Assembly (NCBI RefSeq): GCF_938045405.1
Contig: NZ_CALIMW010000020.1
Span: 1 to 20,520 of the forward strand
Source of the DNA: an uncultured Campylobacter sp.
GTDB lineage: Bacteria > Campylobacterota > Campylobacteria > Campylobacterales > Campylobacteraceae
Direction: 5' to 3'
DNA length: 20,520 bases
Part shown: piece after piece, positions 1 to 8,823 of the stretch
Numbering within the stretch: position 1 is the first letter of the stretch
Layout of the letters: every line of letters starts with the position of its first letter
The notes under the pieces: generated by a model
What the model was told of the DNA's origin: nothing
Databases searched by the model: none
Seen by the model: only the letters and a program-made list of their open reading frames with translations
Translations under genes and position numbers: made by a program

Positions 1-459
1 CCTATGAGCCTTTTGCATTCATCTATCAAAATCACAAAAATCGCATTTGCGTTATTAAAATTGCAGCGCTACTTGGCAATATAGGCTAATTCGCATAAAA
101 TCAGCCTACGCACGCTAAAATTTAATCAATAATGTAATTTGGTAAGATTTGTCGCGATAAAATAGCCTTATTATCATGCTTATCTTTAAAATTTACTCCA
201 TTGCGCCGCTCTAATTAAGGCTAATTTATTAGGATTTGATAAATCGCGAATGCCCGGTCTCTGCAGCCGCATCTATTAACGCAATAGCGGATAAATTCTA
301 TGCCCTTTTATTCAATAGTGCGACTACGCGAAGAGGCGTATTAAAATATCGCTGAATTGATTGAATTTTGAAATTTTTGATCTTTAAAATATCGCAATAC
401 AGCTAGATCGTAAAAATTTCATATTATTTGGATTGTTCATACTATTTGAATTGATTGTT
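1..459. other. no supportable gene
   Basis: AT-rich stretch downstream of fdhF. No reading frame of useful length is seen. Plus frames 1 and 3 are both open from the window edge to stops near 84 and 89, so the 3' tail of a gene entering from the left is possible, but neither frame can be preferred and no family is recognised. A small imperfect inverted repeat around 267-290 has no U-tract. Confidence 0.5.
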
Positions 460-495
460 AAAAAGTAGATTCGGGAGCATAGCCCCGAATCTACG
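460..495 (-). terminator. intrinsic terminator of fdhF
   Basis: An 11-bp perfect stem (arms 465-475 and 484-494, 8-nt loop) lies 16 nt beyond the fdhF stop codon. Read on the minus strand it is followed directly by a TTTTT tract at 460-464, the usual layout of a Rho-independent terminator. The plus-strand side has no T-run, so it serves fdhF only. Confidence 0.9.
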
Positions 496-510
496 GATAA
501 GATTAAATTC

Positions 511-2778
511 TTAGAATTTAATCGGATGGTGGTGGAAGTCGTCGTAAACGACCTTGTTGGTCTGAAACTTAATGCGCTTAAGCTCGCGGATACGCAAAAA
601 TTCCTCTTCATCGATCTTTTTAATCTGAATCGCCGCCTTAAACGTAGGCGTTTTGGCGATTAGATCCCAGCCGCCGCTCGTTAGCTCGTTGCAGCAGCTC
701 TCCCAGTAGTGATAAGACATCTGAATGATACCATCCATTATACATTCGGTGATGTCCGCCTTGATCGCGATATAGCCGTAGCGGCTCCACGCGACGATGA
801 AATCGCCCTGTGAAATTCCGTATCGCTCGGCGAGTTTCGGATTCATTTCCGCAATCGGTCCTATCGCGTCGCCGCCCTGCTCGACGGTCTTAGAGCGCCT
901 AGTCATCGCGCCTCCTGCGTACTCGTAAACCTTACGCGTAGTTAGAAGCTGGATCGGGAACTCCTCGTCGGTCTTCTCGTCCACGGAGCCTGCCATTACA
1001 GGATAATCTTTCGGCATATTCATACGCTTTGCGAATTCCTCTTTGGCGCTTTCGATCTTGCTCTTATCATCCACGAATAGAACCGGGACGAAATTTCCTT
1101 TACCGTCCGGAGTAAAGAATTTCTTATCAAGATACAATGCAGGTCCGCCCATAGAATTCTCATCAGGGCACGGCCAGTGAAGTCCGTGGTATTTTTTGAT
1201 GCGGTAATAGCTCATTCCGCCGTAGTTGTGTGGAGCTACCCTGCGCACCTCTTCCCAAATCTGCTCAGGAGATTGGAATGTGAAATAATCTCCTAGACCT
1301 AGGCGTCTGGCAAGCTCGCAGATGATAGCCCAGTCTTGTCTAGCTTGTCCCGGAGGGGCAACTACAATCTCGCTATGCTGTACGCGGCGCTCGGCGTTAG
1401 CATAAGTGCCCTCCTTCTCGCCGCTGCAAGCTCCAGGAAGCACGACATCTGCTTTGCGACTCGTCTCAGTTAAGAAAATATCTTGGATCACATACATCTC
1501 TACCTGCGAAATCGCGCGCAAGAAGTGGTTTGCGTTCGGATCGGTCATAACCGGGTTTTCACCCATCGTCCAGAAGAATTTTACCCTACCATCAAGAATT
1601 GCGTCAGGCACTTCGGTTTTATGAATGCCGATCTTGCCATTTAGATGACCTTTTGGCAAATTCCACTGGCGCTCAAACCAATCACGGGCACTTTCGTCGG
1701 TTACGGCTTTATAGCCGGTAAATACGTTAGGAAGCATTCCCATATCGCAGCAGCCTTGAACGTTTTCTTGTCCACGGATCGGTAGATCGCCGCTTCCGAG
1801 CTCGCCCACATTGCCCGTTACGAGCATTAAATTTGAAATGTCGCAGACCGCGCCCACGCCGTGGTTGAAGTGAGTTACGCCCATGCCGTGCGTGATGACC
1901 GCAGGTCGCGTAGTAGCGTAAATTCTAGCCGCTTTTCTAATATCTTCAGCGTTTAACCTAGTGTATTTAGCTACGGCCTCAGGCGAATAATCCTTAACCG
2001 CCTCTTTTACATATTCAAAACCCTTGGTGTATTTATTAACGAATTCATGATTTACCAAATCCTCGTCGATAATAGCATGGATTAAAGCGTTTATAACCGG
2101 GATATTGTGCTCCGGCTCAAGCTGGAGGTGGATATCTGCGCGATTTGCAAATTCCGTCTTAACCGGGTCAATTACGATGAGTTTAGCTCCTCTATTTAGC
2201 GCTCTTTGAACGTGCATAGCTACGATCGGGTGACCATTTTCCGGGTTTGAGCCGATCATCATAATGCAGTTGCTGTGAGTTCCGATCTCCGTGAAGCTAT
2301 TTGTAGCCGCTCCGTTACCGATTGTTTTGGCAAGACCTGCCACAGTCGGAGCGTGTCAAATGCGCGCGCAGTGATCGATATTATTCGTACCTAAAATTCT
2401 AAGTAGCTTCTGCGCTACGTAGTTATCCTCATGCGTACAGCGTGCGGAATAGTTTCCGGCTATCGCGTCGGCGCCGTATTTTTCTTTAACTTCGAGCATC
2501 TTTTTAGCAACCAGATCAAGCGCTTCATCCCAGCTAGCTTCGACCAAATCGCCGTCTTTACTAAATTTGCCATTCTTTTTACGAATTAGCGGAGTAGTAA
2601 GCCTATCTCTAGAGCCTACGTAATTCCATCCGTAATAACCTTTCAAACATAAACAACCTTGATTTACGGGGTTGTCGCTTACGCCGGTTGCGGATTTGAT
2701 ATAATTGTCTTCCGCAGTCAGCTCGATTTGACAGCCTGTGCCACAATAAGGGCATATGACCTTGCCTTTATTCGCCAT
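511..2778 (-). CDS. fdhF: formate dehydrogenase H, selenocysteine-containing molybdopterin subunit
   Basis: Catalytic subunit that oxidises formate to CO2 at a Mo/W-bis-MGD site and feeds electrons to the divergent Hyf hydrogenase; probably cytoplasmic, since no Tat signal is seen. The 755-residue frame has one in-frame TGA at 2356-2358, read here as selenocysteine (residue 141) in the context CARI-U-HAPTVAGL, matching E. coli FdhF Sec140 followed by His. The N-terminal [4Fe-4S] ligands are Cys9, Cys12, Cys16 and Cys44, with Lys46 as the electron relay lysine. I chose ATG at 2778 over the longer frame (2838) because GGAG lies just upstream and the protein then begins MANKGKVICPYCG, like the family. 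E. coli FdhF is 715 residues; the surplus includes a basic, His-rich C-terminal tail. A plain gene caller would split this gene at the TGA into two ORFs. Confidence 0.95.
2319..2358 (-). promoter_or_regulatory. bacterial SECIS element with the UGA(Sec) codon of fdhF
   Basis: Just after the in-frame TGA (2356-2358), the minus strand can fold GGCA/TGCC (2341-2338 with 2332-2329) around a GGTCT loop at 2337-2333. The GGUCU loop and its distance of 18 nt after the UGA equal those I recall for E. coli fdhF, where the loop is bound by SelB. This supports recoding rather than a nonsense mutation. Confidence 0.88.
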
Positions 2779-2837
2779 ATTTTCTCCTTTCGAAAATACT
2801 AAACATGCAAAATTACCATATATGCAATTTCGGCACA

Positions 2838-2843
2838 ATTATA
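2838..2843 (-). promoter_or_regulatory. predicted -10 box of fdhF promoter
   Basis: TATAAT on the minus strand within TTTATATAATTG, about 60 nt upstream of the chosen fdhF ATG, giving a predicted start of transcription near 2831. No convincing -35 box is seen, as is common in Campylobacter. Confidence 0.55.
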
Positions 2844-2978
2844 TAAATTCTTACCTAAAATAAAATTGAAATTTTGCCTTAAGCTAAAAGAATTTTTTCA
2901 ATTATAATTAGGAGTAAGTTAGGGTAATTTCAGTAGTAATTTAAATTTTAAAATATACTTTAATACTGATATACTAGA

Positions 2979-3051
2979 CTTTTAAAGCAAATAATCAACG
3001 AACCGGTTTAAAAAAGAAATTAGTTTTTAAATTTAAGCTTTTAAAGCAAAT
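2979..3051. repeat. pair of 14-bp direct repeats in the fdhF/hyf divergent spacer
   Basis: CTTTTAAAGCAAAT occurs exactly at 2979-2992 and 3038-3051, 59 bp apart start to start. Both copies are followed by a loosely similar ATCAA. The copies lie between the two divergent promoters, so they could be regulator sites, but no known motif is recognised. Confidence 0.6.
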
Positions 3052-3073
3052 TTATCAAATAAATTCCAAATAT

Positions 3074-3089
3074 CGTCAGATAAATGACG
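3074..3089. promoter_or_regulatory. palindromic operator candidate CGTCA-N6-TGACG before hyfA
   Basis: Perfect 5-bp half-sites (3074-3078 and 3085-3089) around 6 bp, nested in looser arms AAATTCC (3061-3067) and GGAATTT (3089-3095). The centre (3081.5) is 41.5 bp upstream of the start of transcription predicted from the -10 box at 3111, the typical place for a class II Crp/Fnr activator. The GTCA-N6-TGAC core resembles the CooA site as I recall it. The T-run after the second arm means a weak terminator or attenuator is an alternative reading. Confidence 0.5.
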
Positions 3090-3110
3090 GAATTTTTTTA
3101 CGGACTTAAA

Positions 3111-3116
3111 TATAAT
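3111..3116 (+). promoter_or_regulatory. predicted -10 box of hyf operon promoter
   Basis: TATAAT in the context TTAAATATAATTACA, 57 nt before the hyfA ATG, with a predicted start near 3123. The -35 position reads CGGAAT, a poor match, which fits activator dependence or the relaxed -35 usage of Campylobacter. Confidence 0.6.
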
Positions 3117-3172
3117 TACACCAAAATTTTTAGTAAAAAATTTTTAAAATTCCTTAAGTCAAGGAGAAAGGT

Positions 3173-3772
3173 ATGAAACAACATAAATTTGTAATCTGCG
3201 ATTACAAACGATGTATCGGTTGCACGACGTGCATGGCGGCCTGTTACTCAAGTGCCTACGAGCGCGGCAAGCTTGCTAAATCGCGACTTACCGTGCTTAG
3301 ACAGGCTTACGGCGTTATGCCTACGCAGTGCAGGCAGTGCGATGACGGACCATGCGCAAATGTCTGCCCTACCGGTGCGCTTCGCTTCGATAATAACTAT
3401 ATCGAATTACACGAAGAAATTTGCATCGGATGTAAGATGTGTACGCTCGCCTGTCCTTATGGCGCGATCAGCTCGAATGCAGAGCTTATGCCGTCAGTAA
3501 ATTATGCGGTCGAGCCGAAGTATTATCTCGAGATCGAAAGCCAAGCGGGCGCCAAAAGCACCGCCATCAAATGCGATCTATGCAACGGACGCGAGAACGG
3601 TCCTGCATGCGTCGAGGTTTGCCCAACTAGCGCTATCATTATGATAGATCCTAAAGAAGGTAAGCATAAATTGGGCTTTGCGATAGACTACGATGCGGCT
3701 AATGCTTTTGCAAAAGACGTGTTAAACGGCGAAATCAGTTGCGTCGCCAAAAAAGAAGGAGGCGCAAAATGA
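3173..3772 (+). CDS. hyfA: HyfA/HycB-type electron-transfer ferredoxin, four [4Fe-4S] clusters
   Basis: First gene of the hyf operon. The 199-residue protein (E. coli HyfA/HycB about 203-205) carries four four-cysteine groups: Cys14/17/20/24, Cys53/56/61/65, Cys84/87/90/94 and Cys134/137/146/150, the spaced pattern of the FdhF partner subunit. It is expected to accept electrons from FdhF and pass them to HyfH and HyfI in the peripheral arm. There is no signal peptide. The start has AAGGAG 7 nt upstream and is the only sensible ATG. The stop overlaps the hyfB ATG (ATGA), indicating translational coupling. HyfA cannot be told from HycB by sequence alone; the operon content makes it HyfA. Confidence 0.93.
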   Translation: MKQHKFVICDYKRCIGCTTCMAACYSSAYERGKLAKSRLTVLRQAYGVMPTQCRQCDDGPCANVCPTGALRFDNNYIELHEEICIGCKMCTLACPYGAISSNAELMPSVNYAVEPKYYLEIESQAGAKSTAIKCDLCNGRENGPACVEVCPTSAIIMIDPKEGKHKLGFAIDYDAANAFAKDVLNGEISCVAKKEGGAK

Positions 3773-5742
3773 TAAGCGTCTATACTTTATTTATCGTCAG
3801 TGCAGTAATTAGTATTCTTTTATACTGCGCTCCAAAAACTGCCGTTAAGGTGGGATTTGGATTAGGTGCTATCAGCTGTTTTTATGCGATGTGTCATTTC
3901 GTAGCCAATATGGGCGTAAGCGATAGCTTCGTTTTGGGCGGCACTTTCTTATATGCGCCAAAATTTGCTTTAAGTCCGCTTGGAAATTTCTTCAGTTTCG
4001 TAGTCGTTTTCATAGGCTTTGCAAGCAGCGTTTATGGCATGAGCTATGCTGAGGAATATATCGGAAAGGCAAATATCGGCGTTTTTGCATGTTTATTTAA
4101 TACCTTCATCTTATCTATGCTTTTAGTCATCAGTGCGGATAATGTATTTTGCTTCGCTGTTTTATGGGAGCTTATGACGCTAATCTCGTCATTTCTAATC
4201 ATAGTAAACGATGGCAAAGGCACGCTCAAAGCCGTTATGGTATATCTAGGCATAGCGCAGATCGGTGCATTTTGTATCACCTGTGGATTACTTATCATTG
4301 CAAACTACGCAGGAAGCTTCGAATTTGCGGAGTGGGGAAAAGTAAATATGCCGATGGGCGCTTCTGTAGCAGCATTCATCTTGTTTTTGGTCGGCTTCGG
4401 CTCAAAAGCGGGAATGTGGCCTTTTCACGTTTGGCTACCGCAAGCTCACCCTGCGGCTCCATCGAATGTCTCTGCACTGATGAGCGGCGTTATGATTAAA
4501 GTAGCGCTCTTTACGCTTGTTAAATTTACGCTATTTTTGCCGCTAAGCATCTATTTTGGGCTTGCAGTTTTGATCCTAGGAGCAGCCAGCTCGCTTTTTG
4601 GCGTTTTATACGCGTTGTGCCAGCACGACTTTAAGGCGCTTCTTGCGTATCACTCGGTCGAAAATATTGGAATTATCCTACTAGGTCTTGGCACTGGAAT
4701 TTACGGTGTCGCAGCAGGCAATGTAACGCTAGCCGCAGTTGGATTTTTAGCAGGCTGTTACCACGTGGTAAACCACGCGATATTCAAAGGTCTTTTATTC
4801 CTATGCGCAGGCTCTGTAATCCACGCTACTCATACGCAAAATATGGACGTGCTAGGAGGACTAGCTAAAAAAATGCCTCTAACTGCCGTCGGTATGTTTA
4901 TCGGTATTATGGGTATCGCAGCGCTTCCTCCGGTAAACGGCTTCGTTTCAGAGTGGTTTACCTATCAAGGAATGCTTCAAGGTGCTAAGGAAAGCGGAAT
5001 TTTCATTAGATATGCTTTCTCTTTAGCAGTGGTCGCTCTTGCACTTACCGGCGTTTTGGTCGGCATGCACCTTAAGCTTTATGCGGTAATCTTTGCAGGA
5101 ACCCCAAGGGATGAAAAAATTTGGGAAAATGCAAAAGAAAGCCCTCTAGGAATGGTTTTAGGAATGATCATTTTGATGATAGGCTGCGTAGGATTTGGCG
5201 TAGGCGCACACTTTATAGTGGGTTACATTATGGAGGCGGTAAATTCTATCACTTCCAATAGAGAATTTGTCGCAAGCCTAGGCGCTTCGTCAATCACTTC
5301 GCCTTTGGGAAGTATCGTTTCAACTCCTCTTATTGCAGTGATTTTGTGTTCTACAATGCTGCTTCCGTTTATCATCCTAGCGGTTATGAAAGCAAATCGC
5401 GACAAACCTCGTGAGACCGATCCTTGGGCGTGCGGCTTTAAATATAGCCCTCGCATGCAGATAACTGGCGGTCCTTTTACCGGCGATTTAAGAAAGATTA
5501 TGGACTGGTTATTTAGAGGTCATAAACGCAGAATAGAGCAAAACGGCTACTTCGGACCGATCGAGTATCACAACCACCCACAAGACATTTGGTGGACGAT
5601 AATTTATCAACCGGTAATCGATTGGAGTAAGAAGATCGCCGATAAGATAGGAATTATTCAAAGCGGCTATGCAAATTTATATACGCTTTACATCCTAATC
5701 TATCTTTGCGCGATACTGGGCGTCGGATATTTCTTGATCTAG
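3769..5742 (+). CDS. hyfB: hydrogenase-4 component B, antiporter-like membrane subunit
   Basis: Integral membrane protein of the proton-translocating NADH dehydrogenase/Mrp antiporter family (HyfB/HycC, NuoL-like). The 657-residue length is close to E. coli HyfB (672). Typical antiporter features are visible: Glu134 in WELMTL, the helix GSKAGMWPFHVWLPQAHP with Lys213 and His residues, Lys244 in VMIKVAL, YHSVENIGI, and the motif HAIFKGLLF. It likely forms an ion path in the membrane arm of the complex. I placed the start at ATG 3769, with GGAGG 5 nt upstream and a 4-nt overlap with hyfA; the ten-residue basic stretch in front in the same frame comes from hyfA DNA. Cytoplasmic C-terminal part includes a WACGFKYSPRMQ segment seen in HycC/HyfB proteins. 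Confidence 0.93.
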   Translation: MISVYTLFIVSAVISILLYCAPKTAVKVGFGLGAISCFYAMCHFVANMGVSDSFVLGGTFLYAPKFALSPLGNFFSFVVVFIGFASSVYGMSYAEEYIGKANIGVFACLFNTFILSMLLVISADNVFCFAVLWELMTLISSFLIIVNDGKGTLKAVMVYLGIAQIGAFCITCGLLIIANYAGSFEFAEWGKVNMPMGASVAAFILFLVGFGSKAGMWPFHVWLPQAHPAAPSNVSALMSGVMIKVALFTLVKFTLFLPLSIYFGLAVLILGAASSLFGVLYALCQHDFKALLAYHSVENIGIILLGLGTGIYGVAAGNVTLAAVGFLAGCYHVVNHAIFKGLLFLCAGSVIHATHTQNMDVLGGLAKKMPLTAVGMFIGIMGIAALPPVNGFVSEWFTYQGMLQGAKESGIFIRYAFSLAVVALALTGVLVGMHLKLYAVIFAGTPRDEKIWENAKESPLGMVLGMIILMIGCVGFGVGAHFIVGYIMEAVNSITSNREFVASLGASSITSPLGSIVSTPLIAVILCSTMLLPFIILAVMKANRDKPRETDPWACGFKYSPRMQITGGPFTGDLRKIMDWLFRGHKRRIEQNGYFGPIEYHNHPQDIWWTIIYQPVIDWSKKIADKIGIIQSGYANLYTLYILIYLCAILGVGYFLI

Positions 5743-5752
5743 GAGGTTTAAG

Positions 5753-6691
5753 ATGCAGACTATACAAACTATATTTTTAATGATATTTCAAGTCGCGGTT
5801 ATCGTCCTAGTCGCTCCACTCTTCGACGGTATGGCGAGAAAACTTCGAGCCAAGCTTCAGTCGAAACAAGGAAGCGATTTTTTCCAGACTTACCGCGATA
5901 TTATTAAGCTTTTTAAGCGCGGCAGAACCGTTCCTGCGTGCAGCCACTGGGTATTTAGGTGGGCGCCGTTTTTCCTTTTCGCTACTTCGGCAGCGATTTT
6001 GGCGGCTATTCCTATTACATACAGCGATCCAACCACCGATAAAATTTTCGGAGCATATTCGGATATTTTCGTTATCTTATATCTAGGCGCGCTTTTGCGC
6101 TTCGTATTTGGTGCGGCTTCGATAGATAGCGGTAACCCTTTTGCGGCAACCGGCGGTGGACGTGAGCAGATGCTTGCCGTTTTTGTCGAACCTGTGATGA
6201 TGATGTGCCTAATCGTAGTAATGATGGCTGCGGGAACTTCAAATTTAGTTGAGATTCAGGGGATGGTACGCAGCGGTCAGATCGGCTATCAAATTCCAAG
6301 CTTTGCCGTCGCCTCGATTGCATTTTTATGGTGTATGTATGTCGAGACCGGCAGAAAGCCATTTGATCTTGCCGAAGCCGAGCAAGAGCTTCAAGAAGGA
6401 CTTTTGGGCGAATACGCAGGCAGCGATTTGGGCTTAGTGCAAGCGGCGCTTATTTTGAAGCAGTTTGCGATGATCGGATTATTCCTAACGATATTTGAGC
6501 CGTGGAATTTTAGCAATCCGTTTTTAGCGATCATAATCTTTGTGCTAAAAACTGGCGTATTTTACGTAGCAGCCGTTTTCATCGACAACTTTGGACCACG
6601 CTTCAGAATGACTTCGAGCATGCGCAAAATTTCATGCGGCGCTCTTGCCATTGCTTTTGCGGCATTAACGCTTTACGTAGTAGGATTTTAA
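5753..6691 (+). CDS. hyfC: hydrogenase-4 component C, NuoH-like membrane subunit
   Basis: A 312-residue membrane protein (E. coli HyfC 315) of the NADHdh/NuoH family that anchors the hydrogenase module to the membrane arm. Key region: ETGRKPFDLAEAEQELQEG at about residues 198-216, the conserved acidic loop facing the catalytic module, and GNPFAATGGGREQML near 127-141. The N-terminal helix is followed by a basic loop with KLQSKQGSDFFQTYRDI, also typical of the family. AGGAGG stands 7 nt before the ATG, and the gene follows hyfB by 10 nt. In E. coli hyfD comes next; here hyfE follows at once, 1 nt away. Confidence 0.93.
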   Translation: MQTIQTIFLMIFQVAVIVLVAPLFDGMARKLRAKLQSKQGSDFFQTYRDIIKLFKRGRTVPACSHWVFRWAPFFLFATSAAILAAIPITYSDPTTDKIFGAYSDIFVILYLGALLRFVFGAASIDSGNPFAATGGGREQMLAVFVEPVMMMCLIVVMMAAGTSNLVEIQGMVRSGQIGYQIPSFAVASIAFLWCMYVETGRKPFDLAEAEQELQEGLLGEYAGSDLGLVQAALILKQFAMIGLFLTIFEPWNFSNPFLAIIIFVLKTGVFYVAAVFIDNFGPRFRMTSSMRKISCGALAIAFAALTLYVVGF

Positions 6692-6692
6692 G

Positions 6693-7337
6693 ATGAATAG
6701 TATCGATATTTTAGCAATTTGTATGATCGTAACGTCACTCGCGGTATTCGGACTTAGAAATTTAAAACTTTCGATCGGAATTTACGCGATTCAGACGCTA
6801 TTTTTGGTAAGCATATTTTTTATGCTGTATTCTAACTTCAATGCGCCGCAGCTTAGAATTTGGGCGATAGTGGCGTTTTTTACGAAGGTTATTTTCGTGC
6901 CAGGAATTTTATTTTGGCTAGTTAAAAAGCTGGATGTGATCAGCGAGGATGAGCCGGTAGGCGGCTTTTTCGTAAGCCCCGTTATTGCGATGGGATTTTC
7001 GCTAGCGATTGCGATGACAATCAATCCGATCTTGCTTAAATTCTCTCTTATTCAAGAAAGAATCGTTCTAATAGCGGCGGTAACCGTATTTATGATGGGA
7101 ATTTTCGGCTTCATGCTAAGAAATTCTTTCATCAAGCAAATTCTAGCCTACTGCCTCTTTGAAAACGGCATCCACCTAAGCCTTGCACTTATGGCTTACA
7201 ACTCTCACGAGCTAGTCGAGCTTGGAATTTTAACCGATGCAATCTTTGCGGTTATTATTATGAGCATTTTGGCGGTTAGATTTTACAAAGCTTATGACGG
7301 GCTTGATACGTCTAAAGCTTCGAATTTAAGGGGTTAA
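6693..7337 (+). CDS. hyfE: hydrogenase-4 component E, small membrane subunit
   Basis: A 214-residue, strongly hydrophobic protein matching the length of E. coli HyfE (216). The C-terminal half contains NuoK-like features, for example the segment LAYCLFENGIHLSLALMAYNS with a buried Glu and the later LGILTDAIFAVIIMSIL. It is a membrane-arm subunit of Hyf-type complexes, absent from the simpler Hyc complex. It starts 1 nt after the hyfC stop; only a weak GTAGGA precedes it, so translation probably depends on coupling with hyfC. The stop shares one base with the hyfF start. Confidence 0.9.
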   Translation: MNSIDILAICMIVTSLAVFGLRNLKLSIGIYAIQTLFLVSIFFMLYSNFNAPQLRIWAIVAFFTKVIFVPGILFWLVKKLDVISEDEPVGGFFVSPVIAMGFSLAIAMTINPILLKFSLIQERIVLIAAVTVFMMGIFGFMLRNSFIKQILAYCLFENGIHLSLALMAYNSHELVELGILTDAIFAVIIMSILAVRFYKAYDGLDTSKASNLRG

Positions 7338-8821
7338 TGATGAATAGTTTAGCTTTTATATTAATTTTTCCGTTGCTCGGAGCGCTGATATTATTCTTAT
7401 GCCCTAAGAATTTCAAGCTCCTAAGCTCGCTACACGTTTTGATTTCTGCAGTTACATCCGCAGGACTACTCTGTAACGTAGGCAAGCTTATCAGCGGCAA
7501 CTTCGAGGCGTTTTACGCATACGATAAATTCCTATTCCTAGATAGCCTAGGTTGCGTATTTTTAGTGCTAATCGCCGTAACGGGCTTTTTGGTAAATTTA
7601 TACTCCACCACCTATATGAAATGGGAGATACAGGGCGGCCATCTAGATCTTAGCGATCTTAGAAAATACTACGCGCTCTGCCACGTTTTCGTTTTTACGA
7701 TGACGCTTAGCGTGATCTGTAACAACGTTGCGTTTATGTGGGCTGCGGTAGAGGCTACTACGTTAGCATCGGTATTTTTGGTCGCTATTCACAAAGATAA
7801 AAAATCCACCGAGAGCGGTTACAAATATATCGTTATCTGCTCGATCGGCTTAGCATTCGCGCTTTATGCTACCGTTTTACTATATGCGGCTACATTCAAA
7901 ATCACGGGCGACGGCGAGGCTTCGATGCTTTGGACTAGCATTATGGATCACGCCAAAGGCTTAAACAAAGATGCTGCTAAGCTTATCTTTATATTCGCTC
8001 TAATAGGCTTTGGAACCAAAGCAGGACTTGCTCCTACTCACACTTGGCTTCCTGACGTTCACGCAGAAGGTCCGGCTCCGATTTCGGCGCTACTTTCGGG
8101 TGTGCTTTTAAAATGTGCGATGCTAGCGATATTTAGATACTATGCCGTCACAGCCCAAGCCGTAAATTTTAGCTTCGTTCAATCGGTTATGCTGATTTCG
8201 GGCACGATCACGCTATTTATAGCAGGAATTTTCCTCGTTCGTCAGCACGATGTAAAGAGGATGTTTGCTTACCACTCGGTTGTTCATATGGGTGTTATTG
8301 CATTTGCACTAGGCATCGGCGGATATTTTGGCTTGCTTGCCGCGATCTTTCACTGCTTAGCTCACAGCTTTACCAAGGCTCTTGCATTCTGCTCTACCGG
8401 TAATATCGCTAGAATTTACGGTCACAAAGATATGACTAGAATGGGCGGCATGGTAAAAATCGCTCCGCTTACTACGATAATGTTTGGTGCTGCGGTTTGC
8501 TCGCTCGTAGGCGTTCCTGCGTTTGCGATCTTTGTAAGCGAATTTAACGTTTTCAAAGGCGCGATAGCCAGCGGTCAATACATAGCCGTAGCATTATTTG
8601 CGATCGCGCTCGTAATTATTTTCATCGCGGACTTCGCGCACTTTAATCTAGCGAGCTTCGGTACGCCTAAAAGTGAAGTGGTTTATGCTAAAGAGATGAG
8701 CTTGTTTGAAAATTTACCGCTAATCTTGCTTTGCGCTTTAGTGATAATTTTCGGCGTATGGCACGTAGGTGATTTTTGGATGCTCGTCGAAAACGGCGTT
8801 AGAATAATGATGAGAGGTTAA
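7337..8821 (+). CDS. hyfF: hydrogenase-4 component F, antiporter-like membrane subunit
   Basis: Second antiporter-type subunit (NuoL/M/N-like) of the complex, 494 residues (E. coli HyfF 526). Visible ion-path residues are Glu139 in WAAVEATTL, Lys228 in GFGTKAGLAPTHTWLPD, His242 and Lys259 in VLLKCAM, plus YHSVVHMGV and HSFTKALAF. It begins at ATG 7337 or at the adjacent ATG 7340 after AAGGGG; the two differ by one Met. With HyfB it gives this complex two candidate ion channels, while E. coli Hyf has three because of HyfD. The next gene begins 3 nt downstream. Confidence 0.92.
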   Translation: MMNSLAFILIFPLLGALILFLCPKNFKLLSSLHVLISAVTSAGLLCNVGKLISGNFEAFYAYDKFLFLDSLGCVFLVLIAVTGFLVNLYSTTYMKWEIQGGHLDLSDLRKYYALCHVFVFTMTLSVICNNVAFMWAAVEATTLASVFLVAIHKDKKSTESGYKYIVICSIGLAFALYATVLLYAATFKITGDGEASMLWTSIMDHAKGLNKDAAKLIFIFALIGFGTKAGLAPTHTWLPDVHAEGPAPISALLSGVLLKCAMLAIFRYYAVTAQAVNFSFVQSVMLISGTITLFIAGIFLVRQHDVKRMFAYHSVVHMGVIAFALGIGGYFGLLAAIFHCLAHSFTKALAFCSTGNIARIYGHKDMTRMGGMVKIAPLTTIMFGAAVCSLVGVPAFAIFVSEFNVFKGAIASGQYIAVALFAIALVIIFIADFAHFNLASFGTPKSEVVYAKEMSLFENLPLILLCALVIIFGVWHVGDFWMLVENGVRIMMRG

Positions 8822-8823
8822 AA

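Noticed and set aside
384..611. 75-codon minus frame at the fdhF 3' end
   Set aside because: It overlaps fdhF and its terminator in another frame and has no ribosome site.
2356..2358. TGA as a nonsense mutation making fdhF a pseudogene or two genes
   Set aside because: Codon position, flanking residues and the GGTCT hairpin 18 nt downstream match the known Sec site; both sides are fully conserved-looking.
2779..2838. Longer N-terminus for FdhF starting at 2838
   Set aside because: The extra 20 residues overlap the predicted -10 box and lack family similarity; the ATG at 2778 has a good GGAG.
3074..3098. Intrinsic terminator before hyfA (CGTCA/TGACG stem then T-run)
   Set aside because: The stem is only 5 bp and lies upstream of the best promoter, so operator use is more likely; kept as an alternative.
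3739..3768. Upstream extension of HyfB with a basic MRRQKRRRRK start
   Set aside because: It is the hyfA 3' end read in another frame; ATG 3769 has GGAGG and a 4-nt overlap.
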